Part shown: piece after piece, positions 14,944 to 23,557 of the stretch
Numbering within the stretch: position 1 is the stretch's first letter
Layout of the letters: every line of letters begins with the position of its first letter
DNA from: Gammaproteobacteria bacterium
GTDB lineage: Bacteria; Pseudomonadota; Gammaproteobacteria; Xanthomonadales; SZUA-5
Assembly: GCA_030430155.1 (NCBI GenBank)
Contig: JAUIFV010000026.1
Span: 1 to 38,481, forward strand
Direction: 5' to 3'
DNA length: 38,481 bases
The notes under the pieces: model-generated
Databases searched by the model: none
The model's input: the letters and a program-made list of their open reading frames with translations, nothing else
What the model was told of the DNA's origin: nothing
Made by a program: the position numbers and the translations under genes

Positions 14944-15702
14944 TTGAGCACGCAGAACTTCGGCCGCAATCAGACCGTCCAGCTGATGCGTCGGATCCAC
15001 GCCGGCGAGCCTTTCGACGTCTCGCTGATGCCGCGGTGCGACGTCCAGCTGCGTGGCTTGGCATTCGCCGAGAACGGCGCCGATCTACAGCTGCAGCTGC
15101 GCGCTAGCGTCGGCGGCATGACCCTGGATTGGGTACTGTTGGCGCTGCAAGTGCATGCGCTGAAGATCGATCTGGACTACGGCGATCGCGGCGCGCGCAT
15201 GCCGATGACCTGGGATATGTTGATCGATCAGGATAGGCGTCAGGAGGAGTGGTTCGTCATCTTCGATTTCGCCAGTCATGGCGAACTGCGCTTCCGCTGC
15301 AGCAACCTGGAAATCGACCGCCACGCGGCGCGCTTGGCCGAGGCGGTGCCCGAGCCTTCCGCGCCTTCCGTGCAGTTTGTGATCGTGCTCGATTCCGACG
15401 AACTGGACAATCCGGATACCGACCTGGCCGTGCTCCTGCCCGAAGCCATCGAAACGCGCACCGACGGCATGGTGGTGGGGGAGGGCTGGGCTTACGACGA
15501 TGACGAGCGCATGCACCTGTACTTCCGCAGCGCCGACCAGCAGCGCGGTCTGGCCGCCATACAAAGCGCCCTGGACGAGGCGCCGGTGTGCGGCAACCAA
15601 CTCGGTCAGGCGATGGTCGGCAGTCGGGCCAGCGATAGCGAGCCCTTCCGCATCCTCAGCCCGCCGTCGCGTGTGGGGACCGAGTTCTCGGCGATCGACT
15701 AG
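14944..15702 (+). CDS. Hypothetical protein downstream of the Asp-box protein
   Basis: The product has 252 residues and no signal peptide or membrane segment, so it is probably cytoplasmic. It looks like two alpha/beta halves, about 20-125 and 135-245, separated by an Ala/Pro/Glu hinge (AVPEPSAPSV). The first half contains MPMTWDMLIDQD and the second LFRSADQQ-like strand/helix patterns, but nothing I recognise as a known family. It begins with TTG 14944 after AGGA, 14 bp behind the preceding stop, so it is likely co-transcribed with the Asp-box gene. The next possible start, ATG 14986, has no ribosome-binding site. Existence is well supported by codon use over the full length; the function is unknown. 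Confidence 0.7.
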   Translation: MSTQNFGRNQTVQLMRRIHAGEPFDVSLMPRCDVQLRGLAFAENGADLQLQLRASVGGMTLDWVLLALQVHALKIDLDYGDRGARMPMTWDMLIDQDRRQEEWFVIFDFASHGELRFRCSNLEIDRHAARLAEAVPEPSAPSVQFVIVLDSDELDNPDTDLAVLLPEAIETRTDGMVVGEGWAYDDDERMHLYFRSADQQRGLAAIQSALDEAPVCGNQLGQAMVGSRASDSEPFRILSPPSRVGTEFSAID

Positions 15703-15810
15703 CCCGCATCTCTCATACCTGTCCTTAGCGAGGGCGCCCCCTGTACTGACAAGAAATGGCGTGCTGTGGTGCTCTCCGCGGGCCAGAGCAGGTTGCTGAT
15801 CACCACCTAC

Positions 15811-15842
15811 TGTCATCCCGGCCTTGAGCCGGGATCCAGTGT
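15811..15842. repeat. Dispersed hairpin repeat TGTCATCCCGGC...GCCGGGATCCAGTG
   Basis: ATCCCGGC (15815-15822) and GCCGGGAT (15828-15835) form a perfect 8-bp stem with a CTTGA loop, flanked by TGTC and CCAGTG. This form closely matches a short hairpin repeat widespread in proteobacterial intergenic DNA. It sits between two convergent genes and may end transcription from either side. Confidence 0.6.
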
Positions 15843-15861
15843 CTAAGAATGCCGCGCAGCC

Positions 15862-16329
15862 CTACCAGACGAAGTGCACGCCGTTGGTCGGCGGCCAGCG
15901 TCGCTCGCGCTGGTAGTAGGCGCGCTCTTCGCGCTCTTCTATAGTCAGGCATTCCTCACGATAGATGCGGCTGCCGGTAATCGGCACGTCGATGCACACC
16001 TCGCGATCCTTGTCGGCGGTCTGCAGTACGCTGGCAATGGTTGCTCTTGCCGCGCCCAGCTCGGCCTGCTCGCTGCCGCTCAGGCTAGCCGAACTGCGCC
16101 GACCGCTGAGCAGCGCCTTGATGGTGCGACCGGCTTCCTCCACGCGATACTGCTGGTCTTCGCTGATTTCGCCGTACTCGCCTTCCTTGGCCATCAGCAG
16201 CGTGCGATCCACCTGGCGCAGGAACGCCCAGACGTTGTCTACCTGGCCATTGGCGCCTTCGGCGGCCAGGGCGTTGAATGGCAGGGCAACAATGGCAATC
16301 ACGATTGCCGCGTACAGTTTTCTCATCAT
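15862..16329 (-). CDS. Small secreted protein of unknown function
   Basis: The 155-residue protein starts with a signal peptide (MMRKLYAAIVIAIVALPF, then NALA before AEG), so it is probably periplasmic. The mature part is helical and charged, with two cysteines (EVCIDVP and EECLTIEE) about 15 residues apart that may form a disulfide. An Arg/Glu-rich stretch (EEREERAYYQRERRW) follows before a short tail ending HFVW. ATG 16329 follows AGGGAG at about eight bases; a TTG/ATG 19 codons upstream would put polar residues before the signal peptide. No family is recognised. It is separated from the TMEM43-like gene by 127 bp and may be transcribed alone. Confidence 0.7.
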   Translation of the reverse strand: MMRKLYAAIVIAIVALPFNALAAEGANGQVDNVWAFLRQVDRTLLMAKEGEYGEISEDQQYRVEEAGRTIKALLSGRRSSASLSGSEQAELGAARATIASVLQTADKDREVCIDVPITGSRIYREECLTIEEREERAYYQRERRWPPTNGVHFVW

Positions 16330-16456
16330 GGCGTGCGCTCCCTTGGGCAGCCGGCGCTGCGTGGTACAGACCCATAATGCCAGCACAGCGCGCAGGGTGA
16401 CGCGATAGTCGTCGGCTGAGTGCGCAAGATTTGAGCGGACACACCGTATACAGCGC

Positions 16457-18289
16457 TCACGCGGTGCTGGCTTGCAGTTTCAGTAGCGCCTGCCGGATCT
16501 CGTCCTGAGTTCCACGTTTGATCGCCTTGCCCTGGTGCATCAGCTCAAAGCAGACCACCTGCTCAACCCCGTCGGGCAGGACACGCAGTATGCGGTTGAC
16601 CAGATACTTGCCCTTGCGACCCAAGACGCGGCGCACCAGCTTCGCGGTCTGCGCGGCGGCGGTCGTTGCGCTGGCTGGCTCCGGCTTGCTCGCTGCAGGC
16701 ATCGCTGGCGGTGGCGCTGCAGCCGGCGAACGCACCGGGACCTGCTCAAACAGCGCGGCCGGCTCCGGATCAGGCTCACTGGCGTTGTAGAGCGGGGTGC
16801 TGGCGCCACTGCGCGGTCGTACTGACGGCGGTCGATGGCGGGCCAATCCCGGTTCCCACTCCAGTGGCGGTAGGTCGGCCTTGGGTTCGTCATTCTCGGT
16901 CGTTTGCTCCGCCGCGACGGTCTCGCTGGGTGCTGCTAGCGATGCCGATGGGCGCGGTGCGCTGCCGGCAGAGGGCGGCGGCGGTGGCAAAGCGTTGCCG
17001 GGGACCGACGCAGCGTTCGCTGAGGTGCCGGACGGCGGCGGCGGTGGCGGCATGGCGGCGCGGTCGGCGGCGCGCTGTTTGGCTTGCGCGCTGATCTGCG
17101 CGGTGCGCGCGCGCTGGCGCTGCGCCTTCAACTTGCTCAGACTCCAGGCGACCATGCCGGCCACAACCAGCAGCAGCGCCAGGGCAATCAGCGGCCGCGC
17201 CCACAGCCAGCCCAGCACCAGCGTGAACAGGCCCAGCACCAGACCGAGCAGCGCCCCGACCAGACGCAGCGAGGTGTCCAGCAGCGGGCCCAGCACCGGC
17301 ACTATCGACAGCAGTCCGCTGATCGCCCCGACCATGCCGGCCATGCCCAACATGGCGCCGAGCACGCCGACCAGGCGCAGCAAACTGCGTGCGCCACCGT
17401 TGCGGCTGATCGCCTGGCTGACCATTTGCCCGGCATCCTCGACGCCGCTGCGTGCAATCAATACCGACTTGCCGTTGCTGGCCTGCCACGGCACCAGGCT
17501 GTCGCCGTTCTGCGCGGCGATAAGCGAAAGCTTGTAGTGATTGGGGAACTCATAGAAAGTGACCGAGATGTCGCCGATCTCGATCTCGTCGACGCTCTGA
17601 TCGCCGAGGTAGTACTCGTCCGGCTCAATCTGAAACCAGCCCTGACTGCTCAGCCTTGCGGACAATTCGGGCAGGCTGGCGCGGTATTGCGGCCAGTGCC
17701 CCAGGCTGCCCGGATCCTCATCGCCCATCGCCCACAACGCACGTCGCGCCAGCGTTTCGCTGTTGAAGCGGTAGGGGCCAAGCCGCGCGTCCTCGGCGAA
17801 GAAGCCCGCGCTGCGAATCGTCGGCTTCGGATTGTGGTGACCCTCGGGCTGCTCGAAGCGGCTGGAATCGTGGTAGCGCCAGTCCCAATCCATCTCGTAG
17901 TAGACCTCGCTGCGCTTACGCACGCCTTTGCCACGGCTGCGCTTACGCTCGATCCACTGGTACATCTGCACGTGGCGATACAGCGCCACGCCCTGGGTGC
18001 GTAGCCCAAACGTGTCATCGCGCGCGCCCAGTTGAGTGCTGACCGTGGTGCTCAGATGGACCGGTTTGCCGTCCAGGGCCGGATCGACGGCGGCACCCGT
18101 CTCAACCACCTGCGTGCCGGCTTCGGCGTAGGCATCAGCCTGCGCTTTGGACGAGGTTTCATTCCAGAACAGCAGCGCCAGCGAGAGCAGGAAGATGGCG
18201 CCGCTACTCAAGGTCGAGGTCGTCCCGCCGCCCCAGCTGAACCAGGAATCCTCGTCGTCACCAGCGTCCAGTTCAATCTCGTCCAGCAT
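16457..18289 (-). CDS. TMEM43/LUMA family membrane protein with long Pro-rich C-terminus
   Basis: The 610-residue protein has a first membrane helix at about 28-43 and a group of three at about 300-385. The large loop between them has the TMEM43 family features AAVDPALDGKPVHLS, FGLRTQGVALYRHVQMYQW and the aromatic-rich WDWRYHDSSRF. Eukaryotic TMEM43 is an inner nuclear membrane protein; the bacterial relatives are of unknown role. After the last helix an unusual 200-residue tail is rich in Pro, Ala and Ser (about 405-540) and ends in a small folded, basic segment (KLVRRVLGRKGKYLVNRI). No obvious ribosome-binding site precedes ATG 18289. It is divergent from the AHSA1-like gene. Confidence 0.85.
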   Translation of the reverse strand: MLDEIELDAGDDEDSWFSWGGGTTSTLSSGAIFLLSLALLFWNETSSKAQADAYAEAGTQVVETGAAVDPALDGKPVHLSTTVSTQLGARDDTFGLRTQGVALYRHVQMYQWIERKRSRGKGVRKRSEVYYEMDWDWRYHDSSRFEQPEGHHNPKPTIRSAGFFAEDARLGPYRFNSETLARRALWAMGDEDPGSLGHWPQYRASLPELSARLSSQGWFQIEPDEYYLGDQSVDEIEIGDISVTFYEFPNHYKLSLIAAQNGDSLVPWQASNGKSVLIARSGVEDAGQMVSQAISRNGGARSLLRLVGVLGAMLGMAGMVGAISGLLSIVPVLGPLLDTSLRLVGALLGLVLGLFTLVLGWLWARPLIALALLLVVAGMVAWSLSKLKAQRQRARTAQISAQAKQRAADRAAMPPPPPPSGTSANAASVPGNALPPPPPSAGSAPRPSASLAAPSETVAAEQTTENDEPKADLPPLEWEPGLARHRPPSVRPRSGASTPLYNASEPDPEPAALFEQVPVRSPAAAPPPAMPAASKPEPASATTAAAQTAKLVRRVLGRKGKYLVNRILRVLPDGVEQVVCFELMHQGKAIKRGTQDEIRQALLKLQASTA

Positions 18290-18421
18290 CTTCGCCGCCC
18301 ATCCGATTCCGCGGCCAAATTGGCACGCGGCGCGAACGCTAGCCCAGAACGATCAATCACGCTAGCTTCACGCCCGCATGACAATCTGAATCGCTCTGAG
18401 CGCTAATGGAGGCAGACCTAA

Positions 18422-18835
18422 ATGAAGATTCGCGTCAGCATCGATGTGGCCACGCCGCTGCAGCGCGTCTGGCAAGCCTGGGTGACGCCGGAAGAAATTA
18501 CCCAGTGGAACCACGCCTCGGCGGACTGGGTCTGTCCCAGAGCGGAGATGGACCTGCGCGAGGGCGGCCGCTTCAGCTACCGGATGGAAGCGCGAGACGG
18601 CTCGATGGGTTTCGACTTCTGCGGGCGGATTATTGCCCTGGAAGCGATGCGCCGTATCGACTACGAATTCGATGACGGACGCCGCGTCGAGGTGGGCTTC
18701 GATCAGCAGGCATCGACGGTAACGCTCTGGCAGCTGTTCGACGCTGACAGCAGCCACCCGGAAGAACAGCAGCGCGCCGGGTGGCAGGCCATCTTGGACA
18801 ACTTCAAGGCCTACGTGGAATCACAGGCAACTTGA
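18422..18835 (+). CDS. SRPBCC (AHSA1/CalC-type START-like) domain protein
   Basis: This 137-residue cytoplasmic protein is a single AHSA1-type SRPBCC domain. It starts with the family strand VSIDVATPLQRVWQAWVTPE, then ITQWNHASADWVCPRAEMDLREGG, and ends with the long C-terminal helix QRAGWQAILDNFKAYV. Members have a hydrophobic pocket and are variously linked to ligand binding, stress or Hsp90-like co-chaperone activity; the ligand here is not known. GGAGG lies about ten bases before ATG, a little far but acceptable. It is followed by a strong hairpin and faces the convergent DUF11-repeat gene. The fold call is confident. Confidence 0.9.
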   Translation: MKIRVSIDVATPLQRVWQAWVTPEEITQWNHASADWVCPRAEMDLREGGRFSYRMEARDGSMGFDFCGRIIALEAMRRIDYEFDDGRRVEVGFDQQASTVTLWQLFDADSSHPEEQQRAGWQAILDNFKAYVESQAT

Positions 18836-18839
18836 TCAA

Positions 18840-18868
18840 CAGCCCCGGGTAATCATCACCCGGGGCTG
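18840..18868. terminator. Hairpin between convergent SRPBCC and DUF11 genes
   Basis: CAGCCCCGGGT (18840-18850) pairs perfectly with ACCCGGGGCTG (18858-18868) around the seven-base loop AATCATC. It lies four bases after the SRPBCC stop and ten before the convergent stop, so it can serve both genes. No strong T-run follows on either side. Confidence 0.65.
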
Positions 18869-18878
18869 CGTGTACCGA

Positions 18879-21236
18879 CTAGCCCTGACGACGCAGCAGC
18901 AGGGCGCCGCCAATGGCGGTGAGCAGGACCAGCAGCAGCAGGCTGGTGCGGCTCAAGGTGTTGATCGGGGCAATCAGCGGCTGCACGTTCAGCGTCGCCG
19001 AAGCGGTCGCCGCGCCGCCAGCACTGCCGACGTCGCTTTGCAGCGGACCGGCGGTGTTGACCAGATTGCCTTCCAGCGAGACCACCACGTCGAAGCTGAT
19101 GGTGCAGGTGCTGTTGGCCGCCACATCGCCGCCGCTGAAGTCCACGCTGACCGCACCAGAGGACGCATTCAGCGTGCCCGCACCACAGCTGTGGCTGGCC
19201 CCGTTCGGGGTCGCCACGCGCATGCCGTCAGGCAGGTTGTCAGTCAGCGCCAAGCCGGTCACCGGCAGGGTGCTGCCGCTGTTGTCGACGGTCAGCACCA
19301 CCTGGGAAACATCGCCAACCAGGACGAAGGCCGGATTGAAGGCCTTGGCCAGCGTCGGCAGCGGATTGACTCGCAGGTTGGCGCTGGCGTTGCCGCTGTT
19401 GCCGGCGTTGCTGGCCAGACTGGCGCTGTTGACCACATCGCCGCTGGCCACCGCAGTGACGTCAAAGCTGATCGTGCAGCTCGCGCCGGCAGCCAAGCTG
19501 CCGCCGCTGTAGTTCACAGCGGTCGACCCGTCTGGCGCGCTCAAGGTGCCACCGGCACAGGTGGTGCTGGCGTTGGCCGGTGTTGCGACCACCAGTTCGG
19601 GCGGCAGGTTGTCGATCACGCTGATCCCGCTGAGCGCCTGGGTGGCGGTGCTGTTGTCGACGCTGACCGTGACGGTGCTGTTCTGGCCGACGAACAGGCT
19701 GCCCGGGGCAAAAGCCTTGCTGATGGCGGGCAAGGCTTCGACGGTTAGCGAGGAGGACCCGCTGCCGCTGGCACCGGCGCTGATGCTCAGGCTGGCGGTG
19801 TTGAGCAAGCTGCCGGTCGCGTTGGCGCTAACGTCGAAACTCACCGTGCAGGTGGCGCCGCCGGCAAGGCCGCCGCCGCTGTAGGTGACTGAGGTACCGC
19901 CGCTGACTGCGCCGATGCTGCCGCCGCTACAGGTGGTGCTGGCGTTGGCTGGATTGGCAACGATCATCCCGGCAGGCAGGTTGTCGACCACATTGATCGC
20001 GGTCAGTGCCTGAGTGGCGGCGCTGTTGTCGATAGTCAGGACCACGGTGCTGTTCTGGCCCAGGAAGATCACGCCCGGGTTGAAGATCTTCGAAATCGAC
20101 GGCCGTTCCTCGGCGGTCAGGGTGGCGCTGGCGGTGCCGCTGTTGCCCAGGTCGGAGGTCAAGTCGCCGGTGGTGTTGACGAAGCTGCCGGTGCTATTGG
20201 GTACCACGTCGACCAGCACTTCACAGGTCGCCCCGGCGCTCACGCTGCCGCCGGTGTAGCTGACTACGCCCGATCCCGGGGTGGCGGTCAGGGTACCGCC
20301 GGTGCAGGTGGTGCTGGCGTTGCTCGGCGAGGCGACCACCAGCAGCGCCGGCAGGTTGTCGGTGAAGTCCAGCGCGGTGGCGTCGAGCACGTTGGCGCTG
20401 TTGTCGATGCTCAGGCTGAGCTGCGACGCCTGCCCGGAGAACACCAGGTCCGGGGTGAACTGCTTGCTGAAGCCTGGCGGGTTGCTGCCTTCGATCAGCA
20501 GCATGTGGAACTGCGCGAAGGGGCTGCCGCCAAAGAAGAAGCTGCCCCCGTAGGCGCCGGTGGCGACATCCGGGGTGAATATATCGAAGACGTCGGTGCG
20601 GCCTGGCGCACCCGGCGCCGGGCCTTCGGCGCTGATCGACGGCCCGAGGCTGGTGGCGTTGCCGGTATCGACCGCCAGGAAGCCCCAGCCCCAATCGGTG
20701 CCCGGGTTCATGTCGGTATCCGGACCGGTGATAATGAACTGGTCGTCGGCGGCGAGCACGATGTTGATGGTGTACGCAAAAATTCCGCCCCCGGTCAGGC
20801 CGGTAATCGGTATGTCGTAGCTGGCCTGCCCGCCGCCCACGGTCGGCAGCAGATTGCCGACCGAGTTGAACTGATCGTTCTCGTAGAAGCTGTAGCGCAG
20901 CGTGATGGCGCCGGTGGCGTCGGTGGCAAAGCCGATCTGGAACTCGCCGATCACGGTGCCGTCGGGCAAATCGCCCTCGTCGAGCAGTTCCTGACCGACC
21001 GTGCCGCGGAAGAATCCGGTGGGTGCGGTGTTGTCCCAAATGGTGTCGCCCGGCGCATTCGGCTGCAGCGGCGTCAAGCGTCCGGCGTCGGACAGCGCAA
21101 AGGTGCCCAGGTGGATGACTTGATCCGCCGCGGCGACCTGGGCGGAATCATTGATCGGCGTGGATTGCGCCATCGCTGACTGGGTTGCCAGCGCCAGCGC
21201 GGCCAGGGCGGCGCAGCGCCGCAGTGGGTAATACAT
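18879..21236 (-). CDS. Secreted DUF11-type repeat protein with IPTL/PEP-CTERM-like sorting tail
   Basis: The protein has 785 residues. A signal peptide (about 1-24, ending SAMAQ) precedes an N-terminal beta-rich domain to about residue 250. Four tandem DUF11-like beta-sandwich repeats begin near residues 255, 380, 503 and 629, each about 123 long, with recurring phrases such as FLGQNSTV, VDNLPAGM, NASTTCSGG, SYTGG/TYSGG and GATCTVSFDV. The two cysteines per repeat probably pair. The tail APINTLSRTSLLLLVLL... ending ALLLRRQG is a hydrophobic helix plus basic end resembling an IPTL/PEP-CTERM exosortase-type sorting signal; no exosortase is in the window. ATG 21236 follows AGGGGA by five bases. 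The likely role is a surface or matrix protein. Confidence 0.88.
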   Translation of the reverse strand: MYYPLRRCAALAALALATQSAMAQSTPINDSAQVAAADQVIHLGTFALSDAGRLTPLQPNAPGDTIWDNTAPTGFFRGTVGQELLDEGDLPDGTVIGEFQIGFATDATGAITLRYSFYENDQFNSVGNLLPTVGGGQASYDIPITGLTGGGIFAYTINIVLAADDQFIITGPDTDMNPGTDWGWGFLAVDTGNATSLGPSISAEGPAPGAPGRTDVFDIFTPDVATGAYGGSFFFGGSPFAQFHMLLIEGSNPPGFSKQFTPDLVFSGQASQLSLSIDNSANVLDATALDFTDNLPALLVVASPSNASTTCTGGTLTATPGSGVVSYTGGSVSAGATCEVLVDVVPNSTGSFVNTTGDLTSDLGNSGTASATLTAEERPSISKIFNPGVIFLGQNSTVVLTIDNSAATQALTAINVVDNLPAGMIVANPANASTTCSGGSIGAVSGGTSVTYSGGGLAGGATCTVSFDVSANATGSLLNTASLSISAGASGSGSSSLTVEALPAISKAFAPGSLFVGQNSTVTVSVDNSTATQALSGISVIDNLPPELVVATPANASTTCAGGTLSAPDGSTAVNYSGGSLAAGASCTISFDVTAVASGDVVNSASLASNAGNSGNASANLRVNPLPTLAKAFNPAFVLVGDVSQVVLTVDNSGSTLPVTGLALTDNLPDGMRVATPNGASHSCGAGTLNASSGAVSVDFSGGDVAANSTCTISFDVVVSLEGNLVNTAGPLQSDVGSAGGAATASATLNVQPLIAPINTLSRTSLLLLVLLTAIGGALLLRRQG

Positions 21237-21438
21237 AACGATCCCCTGAATGAGTACTACTGTTGGGCCAAAGCTCAGCAACGGGACGCGCACAGCGTGC
21301 CGCATCTGGCCGCAATTCTGCACCATGTTGCAACCGCATGCAGCAATAGGCCGGGTAGCCGATGCAACTGCCGGCGCATCGTTACAAAGTATCAACCGGC
21401 GGCCGCAATAGGAGGCTGATGCGATGCGGGCTAGCTAG

Positions 21439-21604
21439 CTAGTGTGGTGTCCCCAAATTAACTTGATCTATTTCAGCGTCTTTTGCCCTGATACGTCGTT
21501 GCTCGTCGCAGCCATAGGCAAAGCTATGGCTTGCTCCTCGCGCCTAGTCTCAGAACAAAATCCATCTGAACTAAATTCAACTTATTTTGGGGACACCACA
21601 CTAG
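21439..21604. mobile_element. MITE-like element, 166 bp with long terminal inverted repeats
   Basis: The left end CTAGTGTGGTGTCCCCAAA (21439-21457) is the exact complement of the right end (21586-21604), and the match continues to 26 of 28 bases. The palindromic CTAG at both ends may be a 4-bp target duplication, inserted in a CTAGCTAGCTAG run. The 110-bp centre is clearly less GC-rich than its neighbours and holds an 8-bp stem AGCCATAG/CTATGGCT. No transposase is encoded, so it would need one in trans. The right end supplies the TAG stop codon of the GNAT gene. Confidence 0.65.
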
Positions 21605-22167
21605 CGCTCCCGCCAGTCCCAGGCCACGACTTCCCATTGCTCATCGGCCTGCGGATCGGCGTAGCGGTGCATGGTTTGATAGCCCACTCGTCGATGGGCC
21701 CGCAGCGATCGGGGATTGGCCTGCGAGACTTCGGTGACGGTGAAGTCGAACTCATCGGCGTATTCGTCGCGGAGTCGCTGGTTCATGCCGTCGAACAGTC
21801 CCTGACCGCGCCAGCCTTCGGCCACACACACTTGGCCCATCACAAACCAGCGCGAGTTGCCGGCCAGCGGCTGCTCGCGCCATTGCAGTCCGTCTAGCAT
21901 GCGAAACATCGGAACGAGTTCGGGGATCTGTTCGCGAAAGGCTTGCGCCATCATCAAGCAGTAACCCACCACCTGACCGCCACTGCGCGCGACCACCGAG
22001 GCGTACAGGCGATTCATCGCTGCCAGCGTCTCCGCCTGATGGCGCACGGTCGTGTAGCCCTGGCTCTGTACTGTGGCGGCGTCCACGGCGCTGCGGTGAT
22101 TGAGGCGCTGCAGGCGCAGGATCTGCGCGACATCGTCCGCGTTGCGAACCAGATCGTACTCAACCAT
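21601..22167 (-). CDS. GNAT family N-acetyltransferase
   Basis: The 188-residue cytoplasmic protein has a GNAT fold. Strand 4 is WFVMGQVCVAEGW, followed by the acetyl-CoA pyrophosphate loop WRGQGLFDGM (motif A, normally R/Q-x-x-G-x-G/A), then motif B VTEVSQANPRSLRAHRRVGY. The substrate is unknown; relatives act on small amines, amino acids or peptides. GAGG lies five bases before ATG 22167. The TAG stop lies inside the right terminal repeat of a MITE-like element, so the element may have replaced or trimmed the original 3' end (for example WDWRER may be a new tail). The gene is 60 bp downstream of the duplicated secreted-protein gene and may be co-transcribed. Confidence 0.9.
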   Translation of the reverse strand: MVEYDLVRNADDVAQILRLQRLNHRSAVDAATVQSQGYTTVRHQAETLAAMNRLYASVVARSGGQVVGYCLMMAQAFREQIPELVPMFRMLDGLQWREQPLAGNSRWFVMGQVCVAEGWRGQGLFDGMNQRLRDEYADEFDFTVTEVSQANPRSLRAHRRVGYQTMHRYADPQADEQWEVVAWDWRER

Positions 22168-22227
22168 CGCCGCCTCGATACCCTTGAAAAAACGCGATCT
22201 TGCCAGGATTGCTGCTGTCAGGAGCGC

Positions 22228-23358
22228 TCAGTGGAGCCGACTGATTGCTCGTGCACTGCGCTTGGCGGTGGACTCGCGCAGGTCGTCGATCAGCCAGTTG
22301 CCGCCACCGCTACGGCTGAGGATGGCGTGACGAAAGCGCTTGGAGGAGAGTATTCCGCAAAAACCGCCGTTGATATTGATGGCTTGTACCTGCTGCTGAA
22401 AGCCGACCAGCACGCCACTGTCATCGTACAGTTCGACGATCCATTGCGACGGACGCTTGGGCGGGTCGCAGGCGTAGCAAGCCGCAGCCAGCGCAAAGCC
22501 CAGCTGATCGCTGGCGAAACTGATCTTGAGGCTGCGGTCGTTGACCACGATGAAGCGACTGCCCGGCGCATGCTTGCCAAACCAGAAATTCGCCGTCAGA
22601 CCCGCCAACTGGTCAGATACCTCCATTCCTCCGACTGCCGTATCGGCGCGCAGGTTCTGCAGCTGCACGCCGCCGCTGCTGAGCGAGGTGCTGCTTCCCA
22701 ACGCCAGATCCTCGAAACGGTGGGTCGCGGTGACGCCGGCAATGGCTTCGAACTCGCCTGCGTCGGTGGTCAGCAGGACCCGGTCGGCGGCCGATTGACG
22801 CAAGTCGTCAAGCAGCCAGCTGCCGCCATCACTGCGGCTGACCACCGCATGGCGGAAGCGCTGCGCAATCACCCCGACGAAACTGTCCTTGGGCTGCAAG
22901 GCAGCGAGCTGCTCAATCGCGCCGACCCGCACCCCGGCCTCGTCGTAGAGCTCGATCACCCAGCGGTTGGCCGTGTCTGCATAGGCGCAGTCAGCGCAGG
23001 CAGCGGAGAATGCAAAAGCGCGCTGGTCCACCGCAAAGCTCAGCAGCAAGGTCTGCGCTTGCGTGTCCAGGAAACGATTGCCTGTGGTCGTGTCGGCGAG
23101 GCCGGCCGCGTGCTGCCGGACTAGCATCGGCCGGGCAGGCTGACCGTCAGCAACCATCGCAGTGATCCGCACCCCTGCGGCGCTGATTCCCCCGAGCGAC
23201 GGGCCAAGCTCGGCGTCAGCGAAGTCGGCCAGCGCCGTAGTGCCGGCCAGCGACTCGAATTCGGCTGCGGCGGTGGTCAGCATCAGCTGGGCGCTCGCGG
23301 TAGCGGGAAGCACATACAGCAGGGTTGCGGATAGCAAAAAGCGCAAGTAGGGCGTCAT
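22228..23358 (-). CDS. Secreted protein made of two tandem homologous domains
   Basis: A signal peptide (residues 1-23, ending TASAQ) is followed by two copies of the same domain, about 28-190 and 192-365. Parallel phrases include LTTAAAEFESLAG/LTTDAGEFEAIAG, FAFSAACADC/FALAAACYAC, WVIELYDEAG/WIVELYDDSG, RFRHAVVSRSDGGSWLLDDL/RFRHAILSRSGGGNWLIDDL. Each copy has a close Cys pair. The layout resembles secreted beta-sandwich domains often found before PEP-CTERM tails, but no sorting tail is present; the protein ends in a short basic segment. The function is unknown. Expression is probably from a promoter in 23359-23557. The internal duplication is clear from the sequence. Confidence 0.8.
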   Translation of the reverse strand: MTPYLRFLLSATLLYVLPATASAQLMLTTAAAEFESLAGTTALADFADAELGPSLGGISAAGVRITAMVADGQPARPMLVRQHAAGLADTTTGNRFLDTQAQTLLLSFAVDQRAFAFSAACADCAYADTANRWVIELYDEAGVRVGAIEQLAALQPKDSFVGVIAQRFRHAVVSRSDGGSWLLDDLRQSAADRVLLTTDAGEFEAIAGVTATHRFEDLALGSSTSLSSGGVQLQNLRADTAVGGMEVSDQLAGLTANFWFGKHAPGSRFIVVNDRSLKISFASDQLGFALAAACYACDPPKRPSQWIVELYDDSGVLVGFQQQVQAININGGFCGILSSKRFRHAILSRSGGGNWLIDDLRESTAKRSARAISRLH

Positions 23359-23557
23359 CGGTGATCCTGTTTCTTGTTATGCAGCCGGCGTTCGCCATCC
23401 GCCCAAGGCTAGCGGCGGCGATTGCCGTTAAATCCAAGTGAACATCACAGACCGTGGCATTGCCGATTGGTTCACGCTTTTGCGCTTTCTCGTCCGGGTC
23501 GAGTACGGATCCAGACGATCCGGCGCTGCAGCAGCGGCGACCGCGGGTCTGGCGGCC

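Noticed and set aside
17084-18004. 306-codon frame opposite the TMEM43 gene, Gln/Arg-rich
   Set aside because: The composition is typical of an antisense reading of a GC-rich gene and overlaps the well-supported TMEM43 core.
18879-21236. Possible tandem DNA repeats unrelated to a gene
   Set aside because: The ~370-bp periodicity is explained by four coding DUF11-type domains in one open frame.
21421-21442. CTAGCTAGCTAG run as a microsatellite
   Set aside because: It is only three units long and better explained as the insertion site of the MITE-like element.
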